A stretch of DNA of 28,221 nucleotides from Bacteroidetes bacterium 4572_112. GTDB lineage: Bacteria > Bacteroidota > Bacteroidia > Bacteroidales > UBA1556. Below are positions 1-7,957 of this stretch, piece after piece (within the stretch, counting starts at the first letter, position 1; each line of letters begins with the position of its first letter). The notes below the pieces were generated by a model. The model saw only the letters and a list, made by a program, of their open reading frames with translations. It had not been told where the DNA came from and made no database searches. The translations under genes were made by a program, and so were the position numbers. The stretch covers positions 1-28,221 of the forward strand of contig NIUZ01000050.1 of assembly GCA_002254285.1 (NCBI GenBank), in the 5' to 3' direction.

Positions 1-333
1 GTAAAGGATCGTCTTGAACAAGCACTTTTAAAGAATATTGACGAAAGTAAGGTTGATAAAAATCGCTTTGAACAAGAAGTGATTTTCTATCTTGAGAAAT
101 TCGATATTACCGAGGAGAAAGTACGTTTAAAAAAACACTGCAGCTACTTTATAGAAACTCTTGATAATAACAATATTTCCAAAGGAAAGAAACTAGGATT
201 CATCACCCAGGAAATAGGGCGTGAAATAAACACATTAGGATCAAAATCAAACGACTCTGATATGCAAAAGATTGTCGTTAATATGAAGGATGAGTTGGAG
301 AAGATAAAGGAGCAAGCTTTGAATGTGCTGTAA
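1..333 (+). CDS. yicC: YicC family endoribonuclease, C-terminal part (cut by window edge)
   Basis: The frame is open from base 1 and ends with TAA at 331-333, so the gene starts before the window. The visible ~110 residues carry the YicC/DUF1732 signature: RFEQEV, then EKFDITEEKVRLKKH, then FITQEIGREINTLGSKSND, and a closing EKIKEQALNV. This is the conserved C-terminal half of the family. YicC proteins are known from other bacteria as stress-linked endoribonucleases; the role here is by homology only. A yicC-like gene beside guanylate kinase is a common bacterial arrangement, and gmk follows here, although 870 bases of repeat-rich DNA separate them, so co-transcription is doubtful. The ATG at 79 is an internal methionine, not the start. 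Confidence 0.9.
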   Translation, partial: VKDRLEQALLKNIDESKVDKNRFEQEVIFYLEKFDITEEKVRLKKHCSYFIETLDNNNISKGKKLGFITQEIGREINTLGSKSNDSDMQKIVVNMKDELEKIKEQALNVL

Positions 334-1204
334 ATAAGGGTAGTGAAAATTATTCTATAATCCAATATCTGCGTTATTCTCAGTATTCATTTTAGTCATT
401 TACTAAAGTAAACTCCTAAAATAAATACTTTCGAAAGCCTTGATCTTGAATCCTAGAATGAATTTTAGGTATGCGAAAGTCCTCCTTTGACTTGTGCTGA
501 GTTTAACCGAAGTAAAAAGGAGGTGCCAGCCTGCCGGCAGACAGGGGCAAATTGCATTAAGATATTTTTAATCTTTCGATATTTATCAAGCAATTTGGTC
601 GGAAGATTTATTAGTAAAGGACCCTTCGGTAAACTCAGGAGGACTAGGACAAGGAAAGAGGACAAGGAAGAAAAGGTGATTTAATATAGTTGGACTTTTC
701 ATTTATTAAACGTCAGACCCGATAGCTATCGGGTGAGTGATTTACGGAGAGAAACGCAGTAAATTGTATTATTTTAAACGTCAGACAATTCGATTAATTA
801 GAGTAATTCGATGACAACCCCCTTCAATCGAGCCGCAGGCGAAAGAGGATATTACCGATAACAAGCACTTTAGCCTTTCCACTTTAGCCTTTAGCCCTTA
901 GCCTTTAGCCTTATAACAGTACCGCAGGCAAGCGAGAAATAAATTAGTATAATTAGCGAGATTCGATGACAACCCCCTTCGAGCAAGCCGCAGGCGAAAG
1001 AGAACAATAATTCGATTAATTAGTGTAATTCGATTATAACTCCCTTCTAGCGATCCGCCGCCGAAAGCAAAGCCGACCGATAACAGGCCCTTTAGCCTTT
1101 AGCCTTTAGCCTTTAGCCTTTAGCCTTTCGCCTTTAGCCTTTCAAAAAAACCTTTACAACTCCTTACTTCACCCTTCACTCTTCACTATTGAAAACTTAA
1201 ACAA
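334..1204. repeat. 870-base gene-free stretch packed with dispersed short repeats
   Basis: No coding frame here resembles a protein. The stretch is a mosaic: two copies of a TTCGGTAAACTCAGG-type element (497-512 reverse, 622-640 forward), a perfect 16-base palindrome CCCGATAGCTATCGGG (718-733), a perfect CTGCCGGCAG (531-540), two copies of the 16-mer GCCGCAGGCGAAAGAG (832-847, 987-1002) inside a longer AATTCG...GATGACAACCCCCTTC unit, a variant unit at 922-947, and runs of AGCCTTT heptamers (871-915 and 1094-1142). The same modules recur up to about 4.3 kb. I see no clear promoter for gmk. Confidence 0.8.
1094..1142. repeat. Heptanucleotide tandem repeat (AGCCTTT x7)
   Basis: Seven head-to-tail 7-base units occupy 49 bp; six are AGCCTTT and the sixth is CGCCTTT. 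It ends 62 bp before the gmk start codon. A more degenerate run with the same unit lies at about 871-915. Simple-sequence repeats can change copy number by slippage; an effect on gmk expression is only a possibility. Confidence 0.85.
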
Positions 1205-1771
1205 ATGAAAGGAAAACTAATAATATTCTCAGCCCCATCGGGCTCCGGGAAGACAACCATAGTCAAAGAAATAATAAAAAGTGATATTCCTTTTGGGTTT
1301 TCTGTTTCGGCAACTAGTCGTGAGCCACGAGCAGGAGAAACCCATGGCAAGGATTACCACTTTCTGACAATTAAGGAATTTAAAAACTCCATTGAAAAGG
1401 ATCATTTCCTTGAATGGGAAGAGGTTTATGAAAACCAGTTTTATGGAACTCTGAAATCGGAAGTTGAAGAAAAACGAGAGCAAGGATTGAATGTTATTTT
1501 TGATATTGATGTAGTTGGCGGAGTAAATGTAAAGAAATATTACGGTGACGATGCTTTGGCTATTTTTATAAAACCTCCATCAGTTGAAGAGCTTCGCAAA
1601 CGTCTCACAGGTCGTGGTACTGAAAACGCGGAATCACTACAAAAGCGCCTCAATAAAGCAGAGCATGAGCTAACCTACGCTCCCAAATTCGATATCATAA
1701 TCACCAACGACAAACTCGAAAACGCAGTGGAGGAAACGCTCTCTGCAATAAGAGATTTCTTAAAAAATTAG
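1205..1771 (+). CDS. gmk: Guanylate kinase
   Basis: Phosphorylates GMP to GDP with ATP, an essential cytoplasmic step in guanine nucleotide recycling. The 188-residue length is normal for the family. The P-loop is at residues 10-18 (APSGSGKTT). The GMP-binding region follows, with SATSREPRAGETHGKDYHF and the LEWEEVYENQFYGT segment, then FDIDVVGGVNVK (Walker-B-like) and the lid region RLTGRGTE. The ATG at 1205 gives the typical N-terminus with the P-loop about ten residues in, so the start is secure. The gene stands between two repeat-rich gaps. Directly after its stop begins a compound hairpin module that recurs near 4.08 kb. Confidence 0.97.
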   Translation: MKGKLIIFSAPSGSGKTTIVKEIIKSDIPFGFSVSATSREPRAGETHGKDYHFLTIKEFKNSIEKDHFLEWEEVYENQFYGTLKSEVEEKREQGLNVIFDIDVVGGVNVKKYYGDDALAIFIKPPSVEELRKRLTGRGTENAESLQKRLNKAEHELTYAPKFDIIITNDKLENAVEETLSAIRDFLKN

Positions 1772-1777
1772 GATAGA

Positions 1778-1834
1778 GGACCCCGATAGGAATCGGGAGC
1801 CTGCCTGCCGGTAGGCAGGGAAAAAGGAGGATTT
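1778..1834. repeat. Compound hairpin module, copy A
   Basis: Two adjacent hairpins: CCCGAT/ATCGGG (1782-1787 with 1792-1797) and a near-perfect 20-base palindrome at 1800-1819 (CCTGCC pairs with GGCAGG and the pairing continues inward with one G-T wobble), followed by GGGAAAAAGGAGGATTT. Copy B at 4077-4133 matches with only about two differences. There is no T-run on the + side, so it does not look like a standard terminator. Confidence 0.85.
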
Positions 1835-2372
1835 GTGAATGATTAATAATTCACTTTACCCTTCATTACTTAAGATTTAAGAGGATGATTTTTGATTTAA
1901 GAGTTACTAATTCGTGTATTTCGATAGCTATCGGAACGTAGATAACTTTTTTGAGCAAGCCGCAGGCAAGCGAGAAATAAATTAGTTTAATTCGATTAAT
2001 TCGATGAAGAAAACCTTCGATCGAGCCGCAGGCGAAAGAGAACATAAATTCGTGCTAATTCGTGAAATTAGTGGATTATCCTTTTGAGCAAGGTAAAGCC
2101 AAGCGAAAAACCTTAATTATCTTAATTCCTTAATGTTTCAATAATCGGTTAATTGAGATCTGCGTAGCAGAACGAAATAATAATTCGATTAATTAAATAT
2201 TAACTCCCCTCGAGAGAGCCGCAGGCGAAAGAGTACATGACCGATAACGGAAATTTTAGCCCTTCGGCAAGCTCAGGACAGGCCCTTTCCACTTTAAGCT
2301 TTAGCCTTTCAAAGAACCCTTTACCATTTTTTTACTACTTTTTACACACTTCTCTCCCGATTCCCATCGGGG

Positions 2373-2395
2373 TTGCAAATTCAACACTTCGAACG
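2373..2395. repeat. 23-base direct repeat, copy 1 (upstream of the adenosyltransferase)
   Basis: Starts TTGCAAATTC and ends CTTCGAACG; identical to 3181-3203. In both places it follows a small TCCCGA...ATCGGG hairpin and lies 55-85 bp before a start codon (2481 and 3258). Confidence 0.85.
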
Positions 2396-2480
2396 TCGTA
2401 TAGATTAGTAACAACAAATCAAGAACAACAAGGGTGACTACCAGTTAAACAATTAAGCAAATCAACAATTAAACAACGAA

Positions 2481-3029
2481 ATGAACATCTATACAAAAGG
2501 TGGCGACAAAGGCCAGACATCACTTATTGGTGGCAAACGAGTTCCAAAATATAGCCTTCAAGTTGAGGCTTATGGAACCATTGATGAGTTAAAATCTTAT
2601 ACAGGATTAATCTATGATTTATTTGAAGATAAACAGACAAAGGAAAGTTTACTGAAGGTAATAAATCAGCTATTTGTAGCGGAGAGCCTTATGTCAATTG
2701 ATAAAATTGAGCGAGGAGAGAAAATGCAGCAGATTAAAATAAGTGATATAGAATTCCTGGAGAAAGAGATAGACAGAATGACGGAACAATTAGCTCCACT
2801 AACAGCATTTATCCTCCCTGGCGGACATCCAACAATATCACATTGTCACATAGCGCGCACAATATGCCGACGTGGCGAAAGAGCTTATTTACGGTTCTTG
2901 GCTACTGATGGCGAAGATATACGCAACGAGAATATCTTAAAATACCTAAACCGCCTCAGCGATTATTTTTTCACCCTAGCACGTTTCGCCGCAAAGGAAA
3001 ATGATGTTGAAGAGCTTTTATGGCAGTAG
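2481..3029 (+). CDS. PduO-type ATP:cob(I)alamin adenosyltransferase
   Basis: Transfers the adenosyl group of ATP to cob(I)alamin to make coenzyme B12; cytoplasmic. The 182 residues cover the whole PduO/CobO-2 (MMAB-like) domain. The N-terminal ATP-binding motif IYTKGGDKGQTSLIGGKRVPK (residues 3-23) and AYGTIDELKSYTG follow the family pattern. Further on are FILPGGHPTISHCHIART, the CRRGERAYL segment that binds ATP and cobalamin in known structures, and YLNRLSDYFFTLARFA near the C-terminus. The ATG at 2481 places IYTKGGDKG at residue 3, as usual. No cobalamin pathway or B12-dependent enzyme lies nearby, so whether it serves salvage or de novo synthesis cannot be told. No cobalamin riboswitch is evident upstream. 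Confidence 0.95.
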   Translation: MNIYTKGGDKGQTSLIGGKRVPKYSLQVEAYGTIDELKSYTGLIYDLFEDKQTKESLLKVINQLFVAESLMSIDKIERGEKMQQIKISDIEFLEKEIDRMTEQLAPLTAFILPGGHPTISHCHIARTICRRGERAYLRFLATDGEDIRNENILKYLNRLSDYFFTLARFAAKENDVEELLWQ

Positions 3030-3180
3030 AGGAATCATAGTTAAATGGTTCTTAGAATTAAGGTTCTACGAAGCTTTGTCCTGAGTTTATCGAAGGGGAG
3101 GAACGACCGAAGTAGACTTGTCAAGCCACCACTATCTTTGTGGTATCTACAAAAAGATTGCTTCTCCCGAGAAATCGGGA

Positions 3181-3203
3181 TTGCAAATTCAACACTTCGA
3201 ACG
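3181..3203. repeat. 23-base direct repeat, copy 2 (upstream of the GIY-YIG gene)
   Basis: Identical to 2373-2395 and preceded by a TCCCGA/ATCGGGA hairpin at 3165-3180. The bases just after it (CGAAC-GAA-GTTCG) form another small inverted repeat. Confidence 0.85.
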
Positions 3204-3257
3204 AAGTTCGTATTGTTATCTGAGAATCTCAATTAAAAAACTTACAAATCGTAAAAA

Positions 3258-3542
3258 ATGAAAGCTTGGATATATATTACAGCCAATAGAAAAGATGGTG
3301 TTTTATACGTTGGAGTTACAAGTGAATTAAAGTATAGGATAAATAGCCATAAAATAAAAAGGTATAAAAACGCTTTTTTAGCCAGGTATAATGTTGATAA
3401 GCTAATGTATTTTGAGGAATTTAACAGTATTGTAACAGCAAGAGCAAGAGAAAAATAATTGAAAGCAGGGAATAGAGCTAGAAAGATTAAACTTATTGAA
3501 GGAATGAACCCCGAATGGAAAGATTTATTTGATGATATCTGA
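3258..3542 (+). pseudogene. GIY-YIG endonuclease-like protein, interrupted by an in-frame TAA
   Basis: The reading frame encodes a small single-domain GIY-YIG protein (about 94 residues), close to the usual 80-95. Visible are the WIYITANRKDGVLYVGVTS core (YI...YVGVTS), the RINSHK segment with the usual arginine, YNVDKLMYFEEF, and at the end IKLIEGMNPEWKDLF, which is typical of the family C-terminus. Codon 67 at 3456-3458 is TAA, just where relatives read EKQ-(L/I)K; a CAA-to-TAA change is the simplest explanation, because the frame stays open with the expected sequence to TGA at 3540-3542. The first part alone would be 66 residues and lack the C-terminal helix. Such proteins are often scattered near mobile or repeat DNA. 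Alternatives are a sequencing error or natural nonsense decay. Confidence 0.85.
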
Positions 3543-3713
3543 TTTTCAGATTCTATCATAATCAAGACTTTGCGAGGCCTGCCATGAGTTTACCGAAGGG
3601 AAGCTGCGACTTAAGTAGGCTCATCAACCTCATAAAAATAGCTATTATATTTAGGTATATATGGTCTACAGAAAAGGGTTTTGGTGGGTTAAGAATAGAG
3701 CCACGAAAAAAAC

Positions 3714-3743
3714 TTGCTTTTCTCAATTAAAAGTTTACTTTTG
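3714..3743 (+). promoter_or_regulatory. Bacteroidota-type promoter for the DUF2795 gene
   Basis: A -33 TTG at 3714-3716, a 19-base spacer, and a -7 TACTTTTG at 3736-3743 match the Bacteroidota housekeeping consensus (TTG / TAnnTTTG). Transcription would start near 3750, leaving a leader of about 33 bases before the ATG at 3783. Confidence 0.8.
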
Positions 3744-3782
3744 CAAAAACATCAATTAGCAAATAATTAAAGCAAATAAGAT

Positions 3783-4004
3783 ATGTATTGGACACTAGAA
3801 TTAGCATCAAAAATTGAGGATGCACCATGGCCAGCAACAAAAGAAGAATTAATTGATTATTCTTTACGCTCGGGAGCTCCTATGGAAATTATCGAAAACT
3901 TACAAGAAATTGAAGACGAAGGTGAGCAATATGACTCAATCGAAGACCTTTGGCCTGATTATCCTTCAAAAGAGGACTTTTTCTTCCACGAGGATGAGTA
4001 TTAA
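3783..4004 (+). CDS. DUF2795 domain-containing small acidic protein
   Basis: A 73-residue acidic protein beginning MYWTLELASKIEDAPWPATK, then EELIDYSLRSGAP, IIENLQEIEDEGEQYDSIEDLWPDYP and ending FFFHEDEY. The PWPATKEELIDY...GAP...VIENL-type core fits DUF2795, and close relatives are widespread and strongly conserved in Bacteroidota. Its function is unknown. It has no signal peptide or membrane segment, so it should be cytoplasmic. It is a stand-alone transcription unit: a consensus promoter lies just upstream (3714-3743) and a hairpin terminator follows about 30 bases after the stop. The strong promoter and high conservation suggest a well-expressed protein (inference). Confidence 0.92.
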   Translation: MYWTLELASKIEDAPWPATKEELIDYSLRSGAPMEIIENLQEIEDEGEQYDSIEDLWPDYPSKEDFFFHEDEY

Positions 4005-4032
4005 TTACTAATTCTCTCAAAAAATATTTATT

Positions 4033-4055
4033 AGGGCTTTTATAGCCCTTTTTTT
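4033..4055 (+). terminator. Rho-independent terminator after the DUF2795 gene
   Basis: Stem AGGGCT/AGCCCT (4033-4038 with 4044-4049), loop TTTAT, then a T-run through 4055. Confidence 0.85.
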
Positions 4056-4323
4056 GTACCCATAATTAAGGATAAAGGATCCCGATGGGAATCGGGAGCC
4101 TGCCTGCCGGTAGGCAGGGAAAAAGGAGGATTTAAGAGTGAGATTTAAGATTTAAGAGGAACTAATGCGTGAAATTAGATCAATTCGATGAAGAAAACTT
4201 TCGAGCAAGCCGCAGGCGAAAGAGAAACAAATCCACAATTAAACATCAACTATCCCCTTTTTTATCATACTTTTGCCTACCATAAAATAGAGAATAAAAT
4301 ACAACAATATATACACAATTACA
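4056..4323. repeat. Repeat-rich gap before secA
   Basis: Holds copy B of the compound hairpin module (4077-4133; hairpins 4081-4096 and 4099-4118) and a copy of the dispersed unit with the exact 16-mer at 4209-4224. A -7-like TACTTTTG at 4268-4275 is the probable secA promoter, but no TTG lies at the expected -33 distance. Confidence 0.7.
4268..4275 (+). promoter_or_regulatory. Probable -7 element of the secA promoter
   Basis: TACTTTTG fits TAnnTTTG, 48 bases before the ATG of secA. No TTG is found 19 bases upstream, so this is a partial match. Confidence 0.5.
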
Positions 4324-7300
4324 ATGTTGAAATTTATAACAAAAATGTTCGGTTCTAAGTCCGAAAAAGACGTCAAAAAACTTATGCCAATAGTTGATGC
4401 TGTGCATATTGCAGAGAAAAATATTACTGGCTTAAGCAATGACGAATTAAGAAATAAAACTGCAGAATTCAAGCAAATAATCAACGAGAAAATTGCTAAA
4501 GAAAATGAGCAGATTGCCTCAATAAAATCCCAAATTAAGGAAAATCCTACCATGGATATTATCGAAAAGGATAATCTATGGCAAGAAGTTGATAAAATAG
4601 AGGAATCTATTACCGTTAAATTAGAGGAGGTTTTGGAGGAATTAATGCCTGAAGCTTTTGCGGTTATGAAAGAAACTGCTCGCCGTTTTACCGAAATTCA
4701 ACAAATTGAGGTTACAGCAACTGAGCACGATAGAAATCTTAGTACATATTACGATAATATAGAAATTAATGGCGATAAAGCTATTTATGGAAATACATGG
4801 ACCGCTGGTGGCGTGAAAGTTACCTGGAATATGATTCACTACGATGTGCAGCTTATTGGTGGTGCTGTGCTCCATAAAGGTAGAATTGCTGAGATGGCAA
4901 CTGGTGAGGGTAAAACCCTTGTGGCTACTCTTCCAATTTATCTGAACTCCCTTTCGGGACGTGGTGTACACGTGGTTACGGTGAATGATTACCTTGCTAA
5001 GCGTGACTCCGAGTGGATGGGAATGTTGATGGAATTTCATGGTCTTTCTGTTGATTGTGTGGATAAGCATCAGCCAAATACCGAATCGCGCCGTAAGGCC
5101 TACCTTGCTGATGTAACCTACGGTACTAATAACGAATTTGGCTTTGATTACTTACGTGATAATATGGCTACCGAAATTGGGGAGCTTGTTCAGCGTAAGC
5201 ATAACTACTCAATTGTGGATGAGGTCGATTCTGTACTTATTGATGATGCTCGTACTCCGCTGATTATCTCTGGTCCTACGCCTCGTGGCGATCATCAGGA
5301 GTTTGATCAACTTAAACCTTATGTTCATAAATTATATTCTGTTCAGAAGCAGTTAGTTACTGGTATTTTTGCGGAAGCAAAAAAACTAATCAATTCTGAT
5401 GATAAAGAGAAGCAGAAGGATGGTTTTACAAAATTATTCAGAGCTTACCGTGGTTTGCCAAAGAATAAAGCAATTATAAAATTCCTTTCGGAGCCAGGTA
5501 TGCGTTCCGGAATGCAGAAAACAGAGAACTACTATATGGCTGAGCAGAATAAGCTTATGCATATTGTGGACGATGAGCTGTACTTTGTTATTGAGGAGAA
5601 AAGTAACTCCATTGAACTTACAGATAAAGGTCTTGACCTTGTTACCGAAATGACTGGTGACGAGAATTTTTATATCCTTCCCGATATCGCTGTTAGCCTT
5701 GATGCTATTGAAAAATCTGAAGCTTCAGCAGCAGAAAAAGCAGATCAGAAGAGCGTAATACTACAAGATTATAGTATCAAAACTGAGCGTGTTCATACTA
5801 TGAATCAGCTGTTTAAAGCCTATGCTTTATTTGAGCTGAATACTGAGTATGTAATTATAGAAAATAAGATTAAAATCGTTGACGAGCAAACAGGTCGTAT
5901 AATGGAGGGTCGTCGTTATTCTGACGGACTTCACCAAGCTATTGAGGCTAAGGAGAATGTAACCGTTGAGGCGGCTACACAAACCTATGCTACTATTACA
6001 CTTCAGAATTATTTCCGTTGAGGCGGCTACACAAACCTATGCTACTATTACACTTCAGAATTATTTCAGAATGTATAATAAGCTTGCAGGTATGACGGGT
6101 ACTGCGGAAACTGAGGCTGGCGAATTATGGGATATTTACGAACTTGATGTTACTGTAATTCCTACAAATCGCCCTATCGTTAGAAATGATGATGAGGATT
6201 TGGTTTATAAAACTGTTAGAGAGAAATATCAAGCGGTGATTACCAAAACAGCAGAATTTGTTAAGCAAGGTCGTCCGGTATTGATTGGTACTACTTCGGT
6301 AGAAATTTCGGAATTATTGAGCCGAATGCTGAAAATGCAGGGAGTAAAACATAATGTACTTAACGCAAAACTTCACCAACGTGAGGCTGATATTGTTGCC
6401 GAAGCTGGTTTAGCGGGCACTGTTACTATTGCCACAAATATGGCTGGTCGTGGTACGGATATTAAGCTTGGCGAAGGTGTAAAAGAGGCTGGTGGTCTTG
6501 CAATTATTGGTACTGAGCGTCACGAATCTCGTCGTGTCGACCGTCAGTTACGTGGTCGTGCAGGTCGTCAGGGTGATCCAGGATCTTCACAGTTCTTTGT
6601 TTCGCTAGAGGATAATCTTATGCGATTATTTGGTTCTGAGCGTATTGCTTCGGTAATGGATAAGCTTGGTCTTGAGGATGGTGAAGTGATTCAGCATTCT
6701 ATGATTTCTAAGTCTATTGAAAGAGCTCAGAAAAAAGTTGAAGAGAATAACTTCGGTATTCGTAAACGATTACTAGAATATGATGATGTTATGAATGCTC
6801 AGCGTGAGGTTATTTACAAAAAACGTCACCATGCTCTTAATGGCGAAAGATTAGCGCTTGATGTATCGAATATGATTTATGATTTGAGCGAGAATATCGT
6901 TGCCGAAAATCATGATAATCGTGATTTCGAGAACTTTAAAATAGAGCTGATTGTTAACCTTGGTATCGAATCTCCTTATAACGAGAATCAGTTTTTTGAG
7001 ACTAAGACAGATAATATGATTGATGAGGTTTTCGACCTAGCTTATGCTAATTATAAGCTTAAATCGGAACGTATTGCTAAGCAAACATTGCCAATTATTC
7101 AAGAGGTTTATAAAAACGAAAAACAATATAATAATATCGCTATCCCAATGACTGATGGCGTGAAGCAGATGGATATTGTTGCTAATCTTGCTCGTTCGGT
7201 AGAAACTGAGGGTAGAGAGGTAATACAATCTGTAGAAAAAATTGTGAGTCTTAAAGTTATTGATAATGCTTGGAAAGAGCACCTTCGCGAGATGGATGAC

Positions 7301-7693
7301 CTTAAGCAATCGGTACAGAATGCTTCTTATGAGCAAAAAGACCCATTATTGATTTATAAGTTTGAGTCTTTTGAGCTATTTAAGCAAATGTTAGGACGTA
7401 TAAATCGTGAGATTATCTCTTTCCTAATAAAATGCGATTTGCCAGCAAATAAAGAAGTAACAGTAGAATCTAACTTCAAGCCTGCAAGCTTCGATTCATC
7501 GAAATTGCAAACAGGGCGTACCGAGGTTGGTAGTAATAAAGCAGGGCATGATGCTAATAAATTTGGACATAACACCCAGCAAAAAGAAGTTACTCAGCCA
7601 ATCATTCGCGAGAAAAAAGTAGGCAGAAATGACCCTTGCCCTTGTGGTAGCGGCAAAAAATACAAAAAATGCCACGGACGTAGTGAAGGATAG
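4324..7693 (+). pseudogene. secA: Preprotein translocase ATPase SecA, frame broken by a 52-bp tandem duplication
   Basis: SecA drives protein export through SecYEG at the inner membrane by ATP hydrolysis and is essential. Frame 1 (4324-6021, 565 codons) holds the start of NBD1 with Walker A MATGEGKTLVATLP, DYLAKRDSEWMG, the DEVDSVLIDDARTPLIISG region, the preprotein cross-linking domain and IVDEQTGRIMEGRRYSDGLHQAIEAKE. It then hits TGA at 6019-6021. The rest, in another frame to 7693, has MTGTAETEAGEL, TNMAGRGTDIKLG, RRVDRQLRGRAGRQGD, the scaffold and wing domains and the zinc-binding tail CPCGSGKKYKKCHG. Bases 5963-6014 are repeated exactly at 6015-6066; removing one copy restores a single 1105-codon protein of the length usual in Bacteroidota. 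The TTG-started frame from 5966 is not a real start. An unmerged assembly overlap is likelier than true loss of an essential gene. Confidence 0.95.
5963..6066. repeat. Exact 52-bp tandem duplication inside secA
   Basis: Unit 5963-6014 is followed without gap by an identical unit 6015-6066; one further base (6067) also matches. 52 is not a multiple of three, so the second copy is read in another frame and a TGA at 6019-6021 arises. The duplicated codons encode VEAATQTYATITLQNYF. Confidence 0.97.
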
Positions 7694-7770
7694 AGGATTC
7701 TTCGGTAAACTCAGGAGGATAAAGGAAAGAGGATAAAGGAAAGAGGATAAGGACAAGGATAGAGGTGAAG

Positions 7771-7813
7771 GGTGAAGTAAATTATGAATATAATAATATA
7801 CTTCACCTTTTTT
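7771..7813 (+). terminator. Probable terminator of secA
   Basis: Stem GGTGAAGTA/TACTTCACC (7771-7779 with 7799-7807), a long AT-rich loop, then TTTTTT. Confidence 0.65.
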
Positions 7814-7901
7814 ATTATTAAGAAATTGTATCTAATCAGTGTTGAATGAAATGTATAAATAATCGTAATTATCATTAGCTCTGCCCTTTAGGGTGGAGCT
7901 A

Positions 7902-7957
7902 TGAAAGCAATATGTATCTGTTTTGGCGTTGAAAGCAATATGTATCTGTTTTGGCGT
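7902..7957. repeat. 28-bp exact tandem duplication, intergenic
   Basis: The unit beginning TGAAAGCAATATG and ending TTTTGGCGT occupies 7902-7929 and again 7930-7957 with no mismatch. No coding context or known function. Confidence 0.95.

Larger units (their letters stand above)
1772..2480. repeat. 709-base gene-free stretch with repeat modules
   Basis: No credible coding sequence. Contents: the compound double-hairpin module (1778-1834), a 12-base palindrome CGATAGCTATCG (1922-1933), a repeat variant at 1960-1985 identical over 26 bases to 922-947, two copies of GCCGCAGGCGAAAGAG (2025-2040, 2218-2233), a TTCGGCAAGCTCAGGA element (2260-2278), and a hairpin-plus-tail module (about 2354-2395) whose last 23 bases are identical to 3181-3203. 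An open frame at 2237-2437 is built from these repeats and is not considered a gene. Confidence 0.75.

Noticed and set aside
487..684. 65-codon + strand open frame
   Set aside because: Lies across a palindrome and two repeat elements; not protein-like.
2237..2437. 66-codon + strand open frame
   Set aside because: Built entirely from dispersed repeats and low-complexity CTTT runs; no protein-like features.
832..4224. CRISPR array suggested by repeated 16-mers
   Set aside because: Spacing is irregular (155 to nearly 2000 bases), genes lie between copies, and no cas genes are seen.
4642..5070. 142-codon - strand frame inside secA
   Set aside because: Antisense shadow of a highly conserved coding region.
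5966..6062. Independent start of the second secA frame at TTG 5966
   Set aside because: The extra N-terminal residues are the duplicated DNA read out of frame; family similarity begins only in the second copy.
5963..6066. Programmed frameshift or translational bypass in secA
   Set aside because: SecA is not known to use recoding, there is no slippery site at the end of frame 1, and an exact duplication explains the break fully.
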